Below are positions 40,432 to 49,948 of a stretch of 64,000 bases of DNA, one piece after another. Origin of the DNA: Falsirhodobacter algicola (GTDB lineage: Bacteria > Pseudomonadota > Alphaproteobacteria > Rhodobacterales > Rhodobacteraceae); NCBI RefSeq assembly GCF_018279165.1, contig NZ_CP047289.1, forward strand, positions 62,001 to 126,000. Direction: 5' to 3'. The notes beneath the pieces were generated by a model. The model had not been told where the DNA came from and ran no database searches. It saw only the letters and a program-made list of their open reading frames with translations. The first letter of the stretch is position 1, and every line of letters starts with the position of its first letter. The position numbers and the translations under genes were made by a program.

Positions 40432-41025
40432 ATGGAACGCCGGAAGATCAACCCGATGCTGAAGATGGTGCTGGAGGTCGGCCCCGTGGTGCTGTTCTTC
40501 GTGGCCTATCTGGCGCTGAAGGATCGCAGCTTCGTCCTTGGCGGAACCGAATACAGCGGCTTCATCGTGGCCACGGCGGGGTTCATCCCGCTTCTGGTGA
40601 TCACGACGCTGATCCTGTGGCGGCTGACGGGGCATCTGTCGAAGATGCAGATCACGACGGTGGTGCTGGCGGTCGTGTTCGGCGGCCTGTCGGTCTGGCT
40701 GAACGACGAGCGGTTCTTCAAGATGAAGCCGACGCTGATCTACCTGATCTTCGGCAGCATCCTCGGGGTCGGGCTGCTGCGCGGGCAAAGCTATCTGCGG
40801 CTGGTGCTGGAGGAGGCGATCCCGCTGCGTCACGAGGGGTGGATGATCCTGACGCGCCGCATCTGCGCCTTCTTCTTCGGCCTCGCCATCGCGAACGAGG
40901 TGGTCTGGCGCATGTTCTCCACCGAGGTCTGGGTCAGCTTCAAGACCTTCGGGCTGACGGCGGCGCTGTTCCTGTTCTTCATGGGGCAGGGCAAGCTGCT
41001 TCAGACCTACGGCGAGAAGAAGTAA
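40432..41025 (+). CDS. yciB: Inner-membrane-spanning protein YciB (septation protein A family)
   Basis: A 197-residue membrane protein with five to six helices. EVGPVVLFFVAYLAL near the start and NDERFFKMKPTLIYLIFG are typical YciB/IspZ motifs, and RICAFFFGLAIANEVVWR is the late conserved block. The family affects septation and envelope integrity; the mechanism is not established. Confidence 0.92.
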   Translation: MERRKINPMLKMVLEVGPVVLFFVAYLALKDRSFVLGGTEYSGFIVATAGFIPLLVITTLILWRLTGHLSKMQITTVVLAVVFGGLSVWLNDERFFKMKPTLIYLIFGSILGVGLLRGQSYLRLVLEEAIPLRHEGWMILTRRICAFFFGLAIANEVVWRMFSTEVWVSFKTFGLTAALFLFFMGQGKLLQTYGEKK

Positions 41026-41049
41026 GGGGGGCCGCAGCCCCCCCCATCC

Positions 41050-41745
41050 TCAGCGTTTGCCGAAGAGGTGCTTTTGCGCCTCGCTGCCCTGAAGGCCGTT
41101 GCCGCGCAGATCCGCGCCGGCGGCATGACCCGCGACGAAGGCGGGGCGCTGCTCCAGTTCCGAGATCCAGCGGGCGAGGTTCGGCTTGTCGTCCAGCACC
41201 TGCTGCTGCTTCTCCCAGCCCTTCACCCACGGCCAGATCGCGCAATCGGCGATCGACAGGAAATCGCCGGCCACAAAGGGGCGGTCGGCCAGGCGGCGGT
41301 CCAGAACGCCGTAAAGACGCGCGACCTCGTTGCGGTAGCGGTCTTGGGCATAGGGCAGCACCTGCGGCGGCTCCATCGCGGGGGCGTAGATCAGGAAGTG
41401 ATGCGCCTGTCCGGCCATCGGCCCGACGCCGCCCATCTGCCACATCAGCCACTGCTCCACCTCGATCCGGTCGCGCTCGGTGGTGCCGATCAGCTTGCCG
41501 GTCTTGCGGGCGAGGTATTGCAGGATGGCCCCGGATTCGAAGATCGACACCGGCGCGCCGTCCGGCCCGTCGGGATCGACGATCGCGGGCATCCGGTTGT
41601 TCGGCGCGATCTTCAGGAAATCGGGCGCGAACTGTTCGCCCTTGCCGATGTTCACCGGGCGAAGATCATAGGGCAGGCCCATCTCCTCCAGCGCGATGGT
41701 GATCTTCTGCCCGTTGGGCGTCGGCCAATAATGAAGCTCGATCAT
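41050..41745 (-). CDS. Glutathione S-transferase family protein (YfcG/Ure2p-like)
   Basis: A 231-residue thioredoxin-fold plus helical-domain protein. The N-terminal WPTPNGQKITIALEEMGLPY carries the Asn typical of Ure2p-like (Nu-class) transferases, and NNRMPAIVDPDG and ESGAILQYLA form the glutathione site. YfcG homologues have disulfide reductase activity. The start overlaps the hydrolase stop (ATGA), giving a coupled pair. Confidence 0.9.
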   Translation of the reverse strand: MIELHYWPTPNGQKITIALEEMGLPYDLRPVNIGKGEQFAPDFLKIAPNNRMPAIVDPDGPDGAPVSIFESGAILQYLARKTGKLIGTTERDRIEVEQWLMWQMGGVGPMAGQAHHFLIYAPAMEPPQVLPYAQDRYRNEVARLYGVLDRRLADRPFVAGDFLSIADCAIWPWVKGWEKQQQVLDDKPNLARWISELEQRPAFVAGHAAGADLRGNGLQGSEAQKHLFGKR

Positions 41746-42653
41746 GGCATGTCCTTACCTTGCAGGCCCTGAAGGTAAGGCGAAGATGGCCCGGATGCCA
41801 GTGCTGCGCCCGCACAGGGGCTGTGCGGCCAAAGTGCGGACCAGCGCGGCGCCACATCGGTCGGCACCGCCGCGCGCAGAAGCGGCAGGGGCAGGGCGGC
41901 GGGCGTCAGCAGGAACCGGCGATAGAGGCGGAACATGCCCGGCCGCAGATATCCCGACCAATGGCAGATGCGCCGCTGCGGCGGGCGGGTCGGGATGCCC
42001 AGCCGATCCAGCGCCGCGCGGTGGCGCGGATCGTCGATCTGCACCGTCACCGTCCGCGGCCCCGAGGGCAGCGTGCTCACCGTCCGCCGCCCCGACAGCG
42101 GCGCCACCAGCGTCTCGAACAGCATGTCGTAGCCGTCATTCTCGCGGCTGGTGATGTTCAGCACCTCGGTTCCGGCCTCGGCCAGCGCGGTTTCGGCGGT
42201 GTCGCAGAATTCGGCCCCTTGCAGCAGGACCATGCGGGCGACGGCATGGCGCGGCAGATGGGGCAGGGCCGACAGCGCCACCCGCGCCCCGAGGCTGTGC
42301 GCCATGATCCCCACCGGCCCGTCGTGATGGCCGATCCGGCGGATCAGCGCGGCCAGCGCCCGGCCCGCCTTTTCGGCCCGCCGATGCGCCTGCCAGATCG
42401 TGCCCGACCCGTCCCATCCCAGCCCGATGCACAGGCCGGGGGCGCCGCGCCCCTCGTTCAGGCGGCGGGCCCAGCCCTGCGGGCCGAGGATCCCGGCATG
42501 GGGATCGTCATGCGGCTGATGGGGGGCATAGCGGTAGCCGTGGATCAGGATGGTGATCGGCGCATCCGAGGGCAGCCATGTCAGCGCTTCGGCCAGGGCC
42601 CCGGTGTCGCGCTCGACCGGAAGGCATCCCATGGCGTTGACGGCGATTGGCAT
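41742..42653 (-). CDS. Putative alpha/beta hydrolase
   Basis: A 303-residue protein with an alpha/beta-hydrolase core. ITILIHGYRYAP is the oxyanion strand, GIMAHSLGARVAL the nucleophile elbow (Ser in AHSLG), and a late Asp/His pair may be in QIDDPRH and ICHWSGYL. No signal peptide. The substrate is unknown. The C-terminal 30 residues are low-complexity and may be partly dispensable. Coupled to the downstream GST gene and divergent from metZ. Confidence 0.7.
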   Translation of the reverse strand: MPIAVNAMGCLPVERDTGALAEALTWLPSDAPITILIHGYRYAPHQPHDDPHAGILGPQGWARRLNEGRGAPGLCIGLGWDGSGTIWQAHRRAEKAGRALAALIRRIGHHDGPVGIMAHSLGARVALSALPHLPRHAVARMVLLQGAEFCDTAETALAEAGTEVLNITSRENDGYDMLFETLVAPLSGRRTVSTLPSGPRTVTVQIDDPRHRAALDRLGIPTRPPQRRICHWSGYLRPGMFRLYRRFLLTPAALPLPLLRAAVPTDVAPRWSALWPHSPCAGAALASGPSSPYLQGLQGKDMP

Positions 42654-42730
42654 CCCGAGCCTCGTTCCCGTTCCGACGCCCCGATCTGTCGCGCGGCAAG
42701 GCGAAAGGGGGGTGACACGAACGTGAAGGA

Positions 42731-42759
42731 TTGACGAAAAGCGCCTCGGGGCCTAAGCC
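42731..42759 (+). promoter_or_regulatory. Promoter of the metZ leader
   Basis: TTGACG (-35, 42731-42736) and TAAGCC (-10, 42754-42759) are 17 bp apart. The predicted start falls near 42766, exactly where the riboswitch fold begins. Confidence 0.65.
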
Positions 42760-42765
42760 CCCGGA

Positions 42766-42828
42766 TGTGGCGAAGGATTAAGACCGTAGCGCGGGCCACG
42801 ATAAACAAGCCGCCGATGATGTGAGGGC
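42766..42828 (+). promoter_or_regulatory. SAM-II-like (metA-type) riboswitch
   Basis: P1 is GTGGC (42767-42771) with GCCAC (42795-42799). The first loop has GGATTAAGACCG, close to the SAM-II GATTTGACCG core, and the strand after P1, GATAAACAAGCCGC (42800-42813), closely matches alphaproteobacterial SAM-II leaders. The pseudoknot probably pairs GCGG (42791-42794) with CCGC. The usual 3' TAAA segment is not conserved, so this is a variant. Placement before metZ fits methionine feedback by S-adenosylmethionine. Confidence 0.7.
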
Positions 42829-42831
42829 GAC

Positions 42832-42861
42832 GCCTCCGCGCCTTTGGCGACGGGGGCTTTT
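42832..42861 (+). terminator. Leader terminator between SAM-II-like fold and metZ
   Basis: Stem GCCTCCG-CGCC with GGCG-A-CGGGGGC (11 pairs, one bulged A), a TTT loop, then TTTT at 42858-42861. It lies directly after the riboswitch and 20 bp before metZ, so SAM binding probably stops transcription. Confidence 0.75.
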
Positions 42862-42881
42862 CTGTTCTGGAGGGTCTGACG

Positions 42882-44063
42882 ATGGCCAACGACTGGAAAC
42901 CGCGCACGAAGCTCGTGCATACCGGCAGCCGCCGCAGCCAGTACGGCGAGATGGCCGAGGCCATCTTCCTGACGCAGGGCTTCGTCTATGACACCGCCGA
43001 GGAGGCGGAGGCCCGGTTCGAGGGCATCGAGGGCGACGCCTTCATCTATGCCCGCTACGGCAACCCCACCACCCGCATGTTCGAAGAGCGGATCGCCGCG
43101 ATCGAGGGGACGGAGGATGCCTTCGCCACCGCGTCGGGGATGGCGGCGGTGAACGGCGCGCTGATGGCGATCTGCAAGGCGGGGGACCGGATCGTGGCGG
43201 CGCGGGCGCTGTTCGGATCGTGCCTCTACATCCTCGAATCCATCCTTGGCCGCTATGGCGTGGAGATCGTGCTGGTGGACGGCACGGATCTCGATGCATG
43301 GCGCGCGGCGGTGACGCCGGGCACCCGCGCGGTGTTCTTCGAATCGATCTCCAACCCCACGCTGGAGGTGATCGACATCCGCGCCGTGGCCGAGATCGCC
43401 CATGCGGCGGGCGCGCTGGTGATCGTGGACAACGTGTTCGCGACGCCGATGTTCTCGAACGTCGTGGAACTGGGGGCGGATGTCGTCATCTATTCCACCA
43501 CCAAGCATATCGACGGGCAGGGCCGGGCGCTGGGCGGGGTGATCTGCGGCACGCAGGATTTCGTGCGCGGCACGCTCGAACCCTATATGAAGCATACCGG
43601 CGGCTCCATGTCGCCGTTCAACGCGTGGATCATGCTGAACGGCATGGCGACGCTGGATCTGCGCTGCCGCGCCATGGCCGAAACGGCATGGACCATCGCC
43701 GGCGCGCTTCGGGGCGATGCGCGTCTGGCGCGGGTGATCCATCCGTTCCTCGACGATCATCCGCAGCAGGGGATCGCCAAGGCGCAGATGTCCGCGGGCG
43801 GCACGATGATCGCGTTCGAACTGGCCGCGGGCAAGGAGGCGGCGTTCCGCTTCCTCAACGCGCTGGAGATCGTGAAGCTGTCGAACAACCTCGGCGATGC
43901 GAAATCCATCGCCACCCATCCCGCCACCACCACCCATCAGCGCCTGCCGCAGGATCAGAAGGACATGCTGGGCATCAGCCCCGGCCTGATCCGCCTGTCC
44001 GTCGGGCTGGAGGATGCGGACGATCTGGTGGCCGACATCCGCCGCGCGCTGGACGCGATCTGA
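42882..44063 (+). CDS. metZ: O-succinylhomoserine sulfhydrylase
   Basis: A 393-residue Cys/Met-metabolism PLP enzyme that makes homocysteine directly from O-succinylhomoserine and sulfide. PLP binds Lys208 (YSTTKHIDGQGRALGG); YARYGNPTT, SGMAAVNGAL and ESISNPTLEVIDI are family blocks. The riboswitch context supports a methionine role; cystathionine gamma-synthase is a less likely alternative. Start ATG 42882 has GGAGGG upstream. Confidence 0.92.
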   Translation: MANDWKPRTKLVHTGSRRSQYGEMAEAIFLTQGFVYDTAEEAEARFEGIEGDAFIYARYGNPTTRMFEERIAAIEGTEDAFATASGMAAVNGALMAICKAGDRIVAARALFGSCLYILESILGRYGVEIVLVDGTDLDAWRAAVTPGTRAVFFESISNPTLEVIDIRAVAEIAHAAGALVIVDNVFATPMFSNVVELGADVVIYSTTKHIDGQGRALGGVICGTQDFVRGTLEPYMKHTGGSMSPFNAWIMLNGMATLDLRCRAMAETAWTIAGALRGDARLARVIHPFLDDHPQQGIAKAQMSAGGTMIAFELAAGKEAAFRFLNALEIVKLSNNLGDAKSIATHPATTTHQRLPQDQKDMLGISPGLIRLSVGLEDADDLVADIRRALDAI

Positions 44064-44123
44064 CTTGGGACCGGGGCGCGGATGCCTTATGATGTCCGCG
44101 CCACACCCATGAAGGGGAGAGCC

Positions 44124-45191
44124 ATGAACATGCGTCCCGAGATGCCGCCGACCCGCGCCGAGGCCGAGGCCGCGCTGGCCGTGCTGCGCGAATACACCGC
44201 CAGCGCCACAGGCGACGACCTTGCCGCGCTGCAGCTTCCGGCGATCCTGCGCGCCTATCCCGAGCTGAACCGCGCCTATCCCGAAGGCTTCACCGCCGAT
44301 GCCGCCTACCGCGAGACGCTGCCGGACCTTCAGAACGGCCCGTCCAGCCTGATCGTCGGGGCGCAGGCGGTCATCCAGCATGTCGGCATCTCCAACTTCC
44401 GCCTTCCGATCCGCTACCGCCTGAAGGACGGCGGCGACATCGTGCTGGAGACATCGGTCACCGGCACCGTCAGCCTTGAGGCGGAGAAGAAGGGCATCAA
44501 CATGAGCCGCATCATGCGGTCCTTCTATGTCCATGCCGAACGCGATTTCTCCATCGAGGTGGTCGAACACGCGCTGGACGATTACAAGCGCGACCTCGGC
44601 AGCTTCGATGCGCGCATCCAGATGCGCTTCTCCTTCCCGGCGCGGGTGCGCAGCCTGCGCTCGGGGCTGGAGGGGTGGCAGTATTACGACATCGCGCTGG
44701 AACTGGTGGACGTGGCGGGGCAGCGCAAGAAGATGCTGCATCTCGACTATGTCTATTCCTCGACCTGCCCCTGTTCGCTGGAACTGTCGGAACATGCCCG
44801 CCGCACGCGCGGTCAACTCGCCACGCCCCATTCGCAGCGTTCGGTCGCCCGCCTATCGGCAGAGATGACGGGAGAGCGTCTGTGGTTCGAGGATCTGATC
44901 GGGATCGCCCGCTCGGCCGTTCCGACGGAAACGCAGGTCATGGTCAAGCGCGAGGATGAACAGGCCTTTGCCGAGCTGAACGCCGCGAACCCGATCTTCG
45001 TCGAGGATGCCGCCCGGTCCTTCTGCGCCGCGCTGCAACGCGATCCGCGCGTCGGCGATTTCCGCGTCGTGGCCAGCCATCAGGAATCGCTGCATTCCCA
45101 CGATGCCGTCTCGGTCCTGACCGAGGGGCCGACCTTCGCGCAGGCCAGCCTCGATCCGAAGCTCTTCTCGACGCTGTTCCACGTCGGATGA
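44124..45191 (+). CDS. folE2: GTP cyclohydrolase IB (FolE2)
   Basis: A 355-residue enzyme opening the GTP ring to dihydroneopterin triphosphate, the first step of folate synthesis. Family blocks include VGISNFRLPI, TVSLEAEKKGINMSR, the metal-ligand Cys region SSTCPCSLELSEHAR, and the late SHQESLHSHDAV. Type IB enzymes tolerate metals other than zinc. ATG 44124 has GGGGAGA upstream. folB and folP are about 10 kb downstream. Confidence 0.95.
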   Translation: MNMRPEMPPTRAEAEAALAVLREYTASATGDDLAALQLPAILRAYPELNRAYPEGFTADAAYRETLPDLQNGPSSLIVGAQAVIQHVGISNFRLPIRYRLKDGGDIVLETSVTGTVSLEAEKKGINMSRIMRSFYVHAERDFSIEVVEHALDDYKRDLGSFDARIQMRFSFPARVRSLRSGLEGWQYYDIALELVDVAGQRKKMLHLDYVYSSTCPCSLELSEHARRTRGQLATPHSQRSVARLSAEMTGERLWFEDLIGIARSAVPTETQVMVKREDEQAFAELNAANPIFVEDAARSFCAALQRDPRVGDFRVVASHQESLHSHDAVSVLTEGPTFAQASLDPKLFSTLFHVG

Positions 45192-45249
45192 CGATGCGGA
45201 ACGGGGCGGCTTGACAGCGGGCGCGCGCCGGGTGAAGCCTCGGGTCGAT

Positions 45250-46695
45250 ATGATCGACTTGCGCCCCGTCGGATATGTGATCGGCCTTCTGGTTGTGGCC
45301 CTCGGGGCCATGATGCTGTTTCCGGCCATCTTCGACTGGTTCGCGGGCGACGACTGGACGATCTTCGTGCAGGTGTCGCTGCTGACGATGGTGACGGGCG
45401 GGCTGGTGGCGATCGGATGCGCCAATGGCCGGGGGCAGGGGCTGAACCTGCATCAGGTGTTCCTGCTGACGGTCGGGGTCTGGGTCGCGCTGCCGATGTT
45501 CGGGGCGCTGCCCTTCATGATCGGCGAAACGCACGCCACCTTCACCGACAGCTATTTCGAGGCAGTCTCGGGCGTGACCACCACCGGCGCCACGATGTTC
45601 ACGGGCCTCGACGATCTGCCGGTGGGGATCAACCTTTGGCGGGGCATCCTGCACTGGCTCGGCGGGCTGGGGATCGTGATCGTCGCCATGCTGTTCCTGC
45701 CGGTGATGAAGGTCGGCGGGATGCAGTTCTTCAAGACCGAAGGCTTCGACACGCTGGGCAAGGTGATGCCCCGCGCGCTCGACATCTCCTCGGCGCTGAT
45801 CCAGATCTACATCTGGATGACGGTGGCCTGCGGTCTCGTCTACAACATGCTGGGGATGAGCGGGTTCGACGCGCTGATGCATGCGCTCTCCACCGTCTCC
45901 ACCGGGGGGTTCTCGTCCTACGACGCCTCGTTCGGGGTGTTCGCGGGGCCGCTGGAATATGCGGCGGTGGTGTTCATGCTGGCGGCGACGCTGCCCTTCA
46001 TCCGCTATGTGCAGATCCTGCACGGGCAATACACGCCCATCTGGCGCGACCCGCAGGCCCGGGCCTATCTGCGCTGGAACGCCTATGCCATCGCGGCGAT
46101 CACCCTCTATCAGACGGTGCGCCATGGCGGCGATTTCAGCGTGACGCTGCGCGAGACGACGTTCAACGTCGTCTCCGCCTTCAGCGGCACCGGGTTCACC
46201 AGCACGGATCTGTCGGCATGGGACGCCTTTCCCTTTGCCATCCTGATCGGGGTGGGGCTGATCGGCGGGTGCACCGCCTCCACCGGCTGCTCGGTGAAGG
46301 TGTTCCGCTACATCATCCTGTTCGAGGCGATCCGCGTGCAGATCCGCCGCATCTATTCGCCGAACGCCGTGCTGACCGTGCGCTATGACGGGCAGTTGGT
46401 AAAGCCCGACGTGCTGGATTCGGTGATCCTGTTCTTTGCGATGTTCCTGCTCAGCTTCGGGGTGATCGCGGTGCTCCTGTCGCTGACGGGGCTGGACGTG
46501 CGCGCCTCCATCACGGCGGCATGGACCTCGATCGCCAATGTCGGGCCGGTCTTCGGATCGTTCGTGGCGCCGTCGGGGGCGCTGGGGGCGTTCCCCATCT
46601 CGGCGAAATGGGTGATGATCCTCGGGATGCTGCTGGGCCGGTTGGAGCTTCTGACCGTCTTCGTGCTGTTCATGCCGCGGTTCTGGATGCGTTGA
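45250..46695 (+). CDS. trkH: TrkH-type potassium transporter subunit
   Basis: A 481-residue inner-membrane K+ channel subunit with repeated helix-pore-helix units. Pore-loop motifs TTTGATMFTGL, STGGFSSYDAS, FSGTGFTSTDL and the fourth SIANVGPVFGSF are visible. It works with a TrkA gating protein encoded elsewhere. ATG 45250 is used; a TTG at 45211 would add 13 mostly basic residues and cannot be excluded. Confidence 0.93.
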   Translation: MIDLRPVGYVIGLLVVALGAMMLFPAIFDWFAGDDWTIFVQVSLLTMVTGGLVAIGCANGRGQGLNLHQVFLLTVGVWVALPMFGALPFMIGETHATFTDSYFEAVSGVTTTGATMFTGLDDLPVGINLWRGILHWLGGLGIVIVAMLFLPVMKVGGMQFFKTEGFDTLGKVMPRALDISSALIQIYIWMTVACGLVYNMLGMSGFDALMHALSTVSTGGFSSYDASFGVFAGPLEYAAVVFMLAATLPFIRYVQILHGQYTPIWRDPQARAYLRWNAYAIAAITLYQTVRHGGDFSVTLRETTFNVVSAFSGTGFTSTDLSAWDAFPFAILIGVGLIGGCTASTGCSVKVFRYIILFEAIRVQIRRIYSPNAVLTVRYDGQLVKPDVLDSVILFFAMFLLSFGVIAVLLSLTGLDVRASITAAWTSIANVGPVFGSFVAPSGALGAFPISAKWVMILGMLLGRLELLTVFVLFMPRFWMR

Positions 46696-46746
46696 CGCAC
46701 CCGCCCGGCGCGCCTATGCAGTGGCGGACCGATGAGAGAGGCCGCC

Positions 46747-47667
46747 ATGACCGTCACCACGCCCCCCCGCAGTTTCCAGGAGATCATCCTGCGCCTGATG
46801 GGCTATTGGGGATCGAGGGGGTGCGCGGTTCTGCAGCCCTACGACATGGAGGTGGGGGCCGGCACCTTCCACCCGGCGACGACGTTGCGCTCGCTCGGCT
46901 CGCGTCCTTGGGCGGCGGCCTATGTGCAACCCTCGCGCCGCCCGACCGATGGGCGCTATGGCGAAAACCCGAACCGGCTTCAACATTACTACCAGTATCA
47001 GGTGATCCTGAAACCTTCGCCGCCCGATCTTCAGGCGCTCTATCTCGGCTCGCTCGAGGCGATCGGGATCGACATGGCGCTGCACGACATCCGCTTCGTG
47101 GAGGATGACTGGGAATCCCCGACGCTGGGCGCGTGGGGTCTGGGCTGGGAAGTGTGGTGCGACGGGATGGAAGTGTCGCAGTTCACCTATTTCCAGCAGG
47201 TCGGCGGGCATGATTGCCGCCCCGTCTCGGGCGAGCTGACCTATGGGCTGGAGCGTTTGGCGATGTATGTGCTGGGCGTCGATCACGTCATGGACATGCC
47301 GTTCAACGACCCGGACAGCCCGACGCCGCTGACCTATGGCGATGTGTTCCGTCAGGCCGAACAGGAATACAGCCGCTGGAACTTCGACGTGGCCGATACC
47401 GACATGCTGCTGCGCCATTTCGAGGATGCGGAGGCCGAATGCGAACGCATCCTCTCCGCCCCCGACGAGGATGCGGCGGGGCGGCGGATCATCATGTCCC
47501 AGCCCGCCTACGATCAATGCATCAAGGCGAGCCATCTCTTCAACCTGATGGACGCGCGGGGCGTGATCTCCGTGACCGAGCGGCAGGCCTATATCGGGCG
47601 GGTGCGCGCGCTGGCCAAGCGCTGTGCCGATGCCTTCGTGGCGACCGACGCCGGCTCCTCCCACTGA
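46747..47667 (+). CDS. glyQ: Glycine-tRNA ligase, alpha subunit
   Basis: A 306-residue catalytic subunit of the tetrameric bacterial glycyl-tRNA synthetase. [54 protein letters not shown] and [13 protein letters not shown] are family motifs. ATG 46747 is chosen, with GAGAGG upstream; ATG 46732 would add five residues. glyS follows after 12 bp. Confidence 0.97.
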   Translation: MTVTTPPRSFQEIILRLMGYWGSRGCAVLQPYDMEVGAGTFHPATTLRSLGSRPWAAAYVQPSRRPTDGRYGENPNRLQHYYQYQVILKPSPPDLQALYLGSLEAIGIDMALHDIRFVEDDWESPTLGAWGLGWEVWCDGMEVSQFTYFQQVGGHDCRPVSGELTYGLERLAMYVLGVDHVMDMPFNDPDSPTPLTYGDVFRQAEQEYSRWNFDVADTDMLLRHFEDAEAECERILSAPDEDAAGRRIIMSQPAYDQCIKASHLFNLMDARGVISVTERQAYIGRVRALAKRCADAFVATDAGSSH

Positions 47668-47679
47668 CGGAAACCTGAC

Positions 47680-49797
47680 ATGCCCGATCTTCTGCTCGAA
47701 CTCTTCTCCGAGGAAATTCCCGCCCGCATGCAGGCCCGCGCCCGCGAGGATCTGAAGGCGCTGATCACCGACGGACTGGTGGAGGCGGGGCTGACCTATG
47801 CCTCGGCCGGGGTCTTCTCCACGCCGCGGCGTCTGGTCTTGACGGTGGAGGGGCTGACCGCCGAAAGCCCCACCACGCGCGAAGAGCGCAAGGGCCCGAA
47901 GGCCGACGCCCCCGAAAAGGCGCTGGCCGGGTTCCTGCGCGGCCTCGGCATCGCGGATGCGGCGCCGGTGATGGCGCTGGCGGGCCAGCCCTCGGGCGCG
48001 CATGTGCATCTGGACGGTGTCGTCGTAGAGGTGCGGGACGACAAGAAGGGGCAGGTCTTCTTCGCCCGCGTCACGAAGCCGGGCCGCCCTGCGGCCGAGA
48101 TCGTGGCCGAGGTGGTGGAGCGGACGATCCGCACCTTCCCGTGGCCCAAATCCATGCGCTGGGGCGATGGGCAGCTGCGCTGGGTGCGCCCGCTGCATTC
48201 CATCCTGTGCCTTCTGACGACCGAGGCGGGCAGCGACATCGTTCCCGTCGCCGTCGATCATCTGACCGCCGGCAACACGACCGAAGGCCACCGCTTCATG
48301 GCGCCGGGCCGCTTCGCCGTCAGCTCGTTCGACGATTACCGCGCCAAGCTGCAACGCGCGCATGTGATCCTCGACAGCGCCGAGCGGGAGGCGATCATCT
48401 GGAACGACGCGACCACCGCCGCCTTCGCCCAAGGGATGGAGGTCGTGGAGGATAAGGGCCTTCTGGCCGAAGTCGCGGGCCTCGTGGAATGGCCGGTCGT
48501 GCTGATGGGCCGGATCGACGAGGCGTTCCTCGGCCTGCCGCCCGAAGTGCTCCAGACCTCCATGAAGGAGCATCAGAAGTTCTTCTCGGTGCGCGCGCCG
48601 TCCGGGCGGATCGAGCGTTTCGTGACGGTGGCGAACCGCACCACCGCCGATGACGGGGCAACGATCCTGAAGGGCAATCAGAAGGTTCTGTCGGCCCGCC
48701 TGTCCGATGCGCGCTTCTTCTGGGAGAACGACCTGCGCCGCGTGACGGCGGCGGGCCTCGAAGGCATGGGCGCGGGCCTTGCCTCCGTGACCTTCCACAA
48801 CCGCCTCGGCAGTCAGGCCGCGCGGGTGGAGCGGATCGCCGCCTTGGCCGAAACGCTGGCGCCGCAGGTCGGGGCCGATGCCGCCGAGGCCGCCGCTGCC
48901 GCCCGCGTGGTGAAGGCCGATCTGCAATCGGACATGGTCGGCGAATTCCCCGAGCTTCAGGGCCTGATGGGCCGGTATTACGCCAAGGCGGCCGGTCTGT
49001 CCGATGCCGTGGCCGAGGCGTGCCAGTGGCATTATTCGCCCCTCGGGCCGGGGGATACGGTGCCGACCGCCCCGGTGACGGTCGCCGTGGCGCTGGCCGA
49101 CAAGCTGGATACGCTGACTGGGTTCTGGTCCATCGACGAACGTCCGACGGGATCGAAGGACCCCTTCGCGCTGCGCCGCGCGGCGCTGGGCGTGATCCGG
49201 CTGATCCTCGGCAACGGGCTGCGCCTGCCGCTGGGCGATCTGTTGCGCGCCCGGCTGGAGGCGGCGCAGGCCGACGATCTCTTGGGCTTCTTCCACGACC
49301 GGCTGAAGGTCCATCTGCGCGATGCCGGGATCCGGCATGACGTGATCGACGCCTGCCTCGCGATGCCGGGCACGGACGATCTGGCGCTCTTGGTGGCGCG
49401 GGCCGAGGCGCTGGGCGGTTTCATCGCCTCCGAGGAGGGGACGAACCTCTTGCAGGGCTTCCGCCGCGCCAACAACATCCTGACGCAGGCCGAGGCGAAG
49501 GATGGGGTGGAATACTCCTTCGGGGCCGATCCGAAATTCGCCGAAAGCGATGCCGAGCGGGCGCTGTTCACCGCGCTCGACACGGCGGATGGCGTCTTGG
49601 CCCCGGCCATCGCCGCCGAGGATTTCGCCGCCGCCATGGCCGCACTGGCCGGTCTGCGCGCCCCGATCGATGCGTTCTTCGAGGCGGTTCAGGTCAATGC
49701 CGAGAACGCGATCATCCGGCGCAACCGCTTGAACCTGCTGCACCGCATCCGCGCCGCCTGCGCGCAAGTGGCCGACCTGACCAAGATCGCGGAATGA
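47680..49797 (+). CDS. glyS: Glycine-tRNA ligase, beta subunit
   Basis: A 705-residue tRNA-binding subunit, pairing with GlyQ to charge tRNA-Gly. DLLLELFSEEIPARMQ starts the protein as usual; RWGDGQLRWVRPLHSI, HQKFFSV, FFWENDLR and ANNIL near the C-terminal tRNA-binding domain are present. A hairpin terminator follows 18 bp after the stop. Confidence 0.97.
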   Translation: MPDLLLELFSEEIPARMQARAREDLKALITDGLVEAGLTYASAGVFSTPRRLVLTVEGLTAESPTTREERKGPKADAPEKALAGFLRGLGIADAAPVMALAGQPSGAHVHLDGVVVEVRDDKKGQVFFARVTKPGRPAAEIVAEVVERTIRTFPWPKSMRWGDGQLRWVRPLHSILCLLTTEAGSDIVPVAVDHLTAGNTTEGHRFMAPGRFAVSSFDDYRAKLQRAHVILDSAEREAIIWNDATTAAFAQGMEVVEDKGLLAEVAGLVEWPVVLMGRIDEAFLGLPPEVLQTSMKEHQKFFSVRAPSGRIERFVTVANRTTADDGATILKGNQKVLSARLSDARFFWENDLRRVTAAGLEGMGAGLASVTFHNRLGSQAARVERIAALAETLAPQVGADAAEAAAAARVVKADLQSDMVGEFPELQGLMGRYYAKAAGLSDAVAEACQWHYSPLGPGDTVPTAPVTVAVALADKLDTLTGFWSIDERPTGSKDPFALRRAALGVIRLILGNGLRLPLGDLLRARLEAAQADDLLGFFHDRLKVHLRDAGIRHDVIDACLAMPGTDDLALLVARAEALGGFIASEEGTNLLQGFRRANNILTQAEAKDGVEYSFGADPKFAESDAERALFTALDTADGVLAPAIAAEDFAAAMAALAGLRAPIDAFFEAVQVNAENAIIRRNRLNLLHRIRAACAQVADLTKIAE

Positions 49798-49815
49798 CAC
49801 GTTTCTGATCCGGCA

Positions 49816-49844
49816 CGGAAACCTCGTACAACGCGAGGTTTTCG
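49816..49844 (+). terminator. Terminator after glyS
   Basis: An 11-pair stem CGGAAACCTCG / CGAGGTTTTCG (one G-U) with a 7-base loop; T-rich 3' arm. It ends the glyQS transcript. Confidence 0.75.
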
Positions 49845-49948
49845 TTGCGGGATGTTGCAGATGGGGCGCTGGTACTACATGTATTTCGTAGTGCCTCGGT
49901 GAAAGCACCATCGCTGAGAAAAGTGTCACAGGTTAAAGTTGATTATAT

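Noticed and set aside
40597-40604. A further GTGATCAC palindrome
   Set aside because: Single copy inside yciB coding sequence with no partner 21 bp away, so probably chance.
46714-49929. Minus-strand open frame of about 1071 codons opposite glyQ and glyS
   Set aside because: Shadow of two well-identified genes; composition is His/Arg-rich with no domain.
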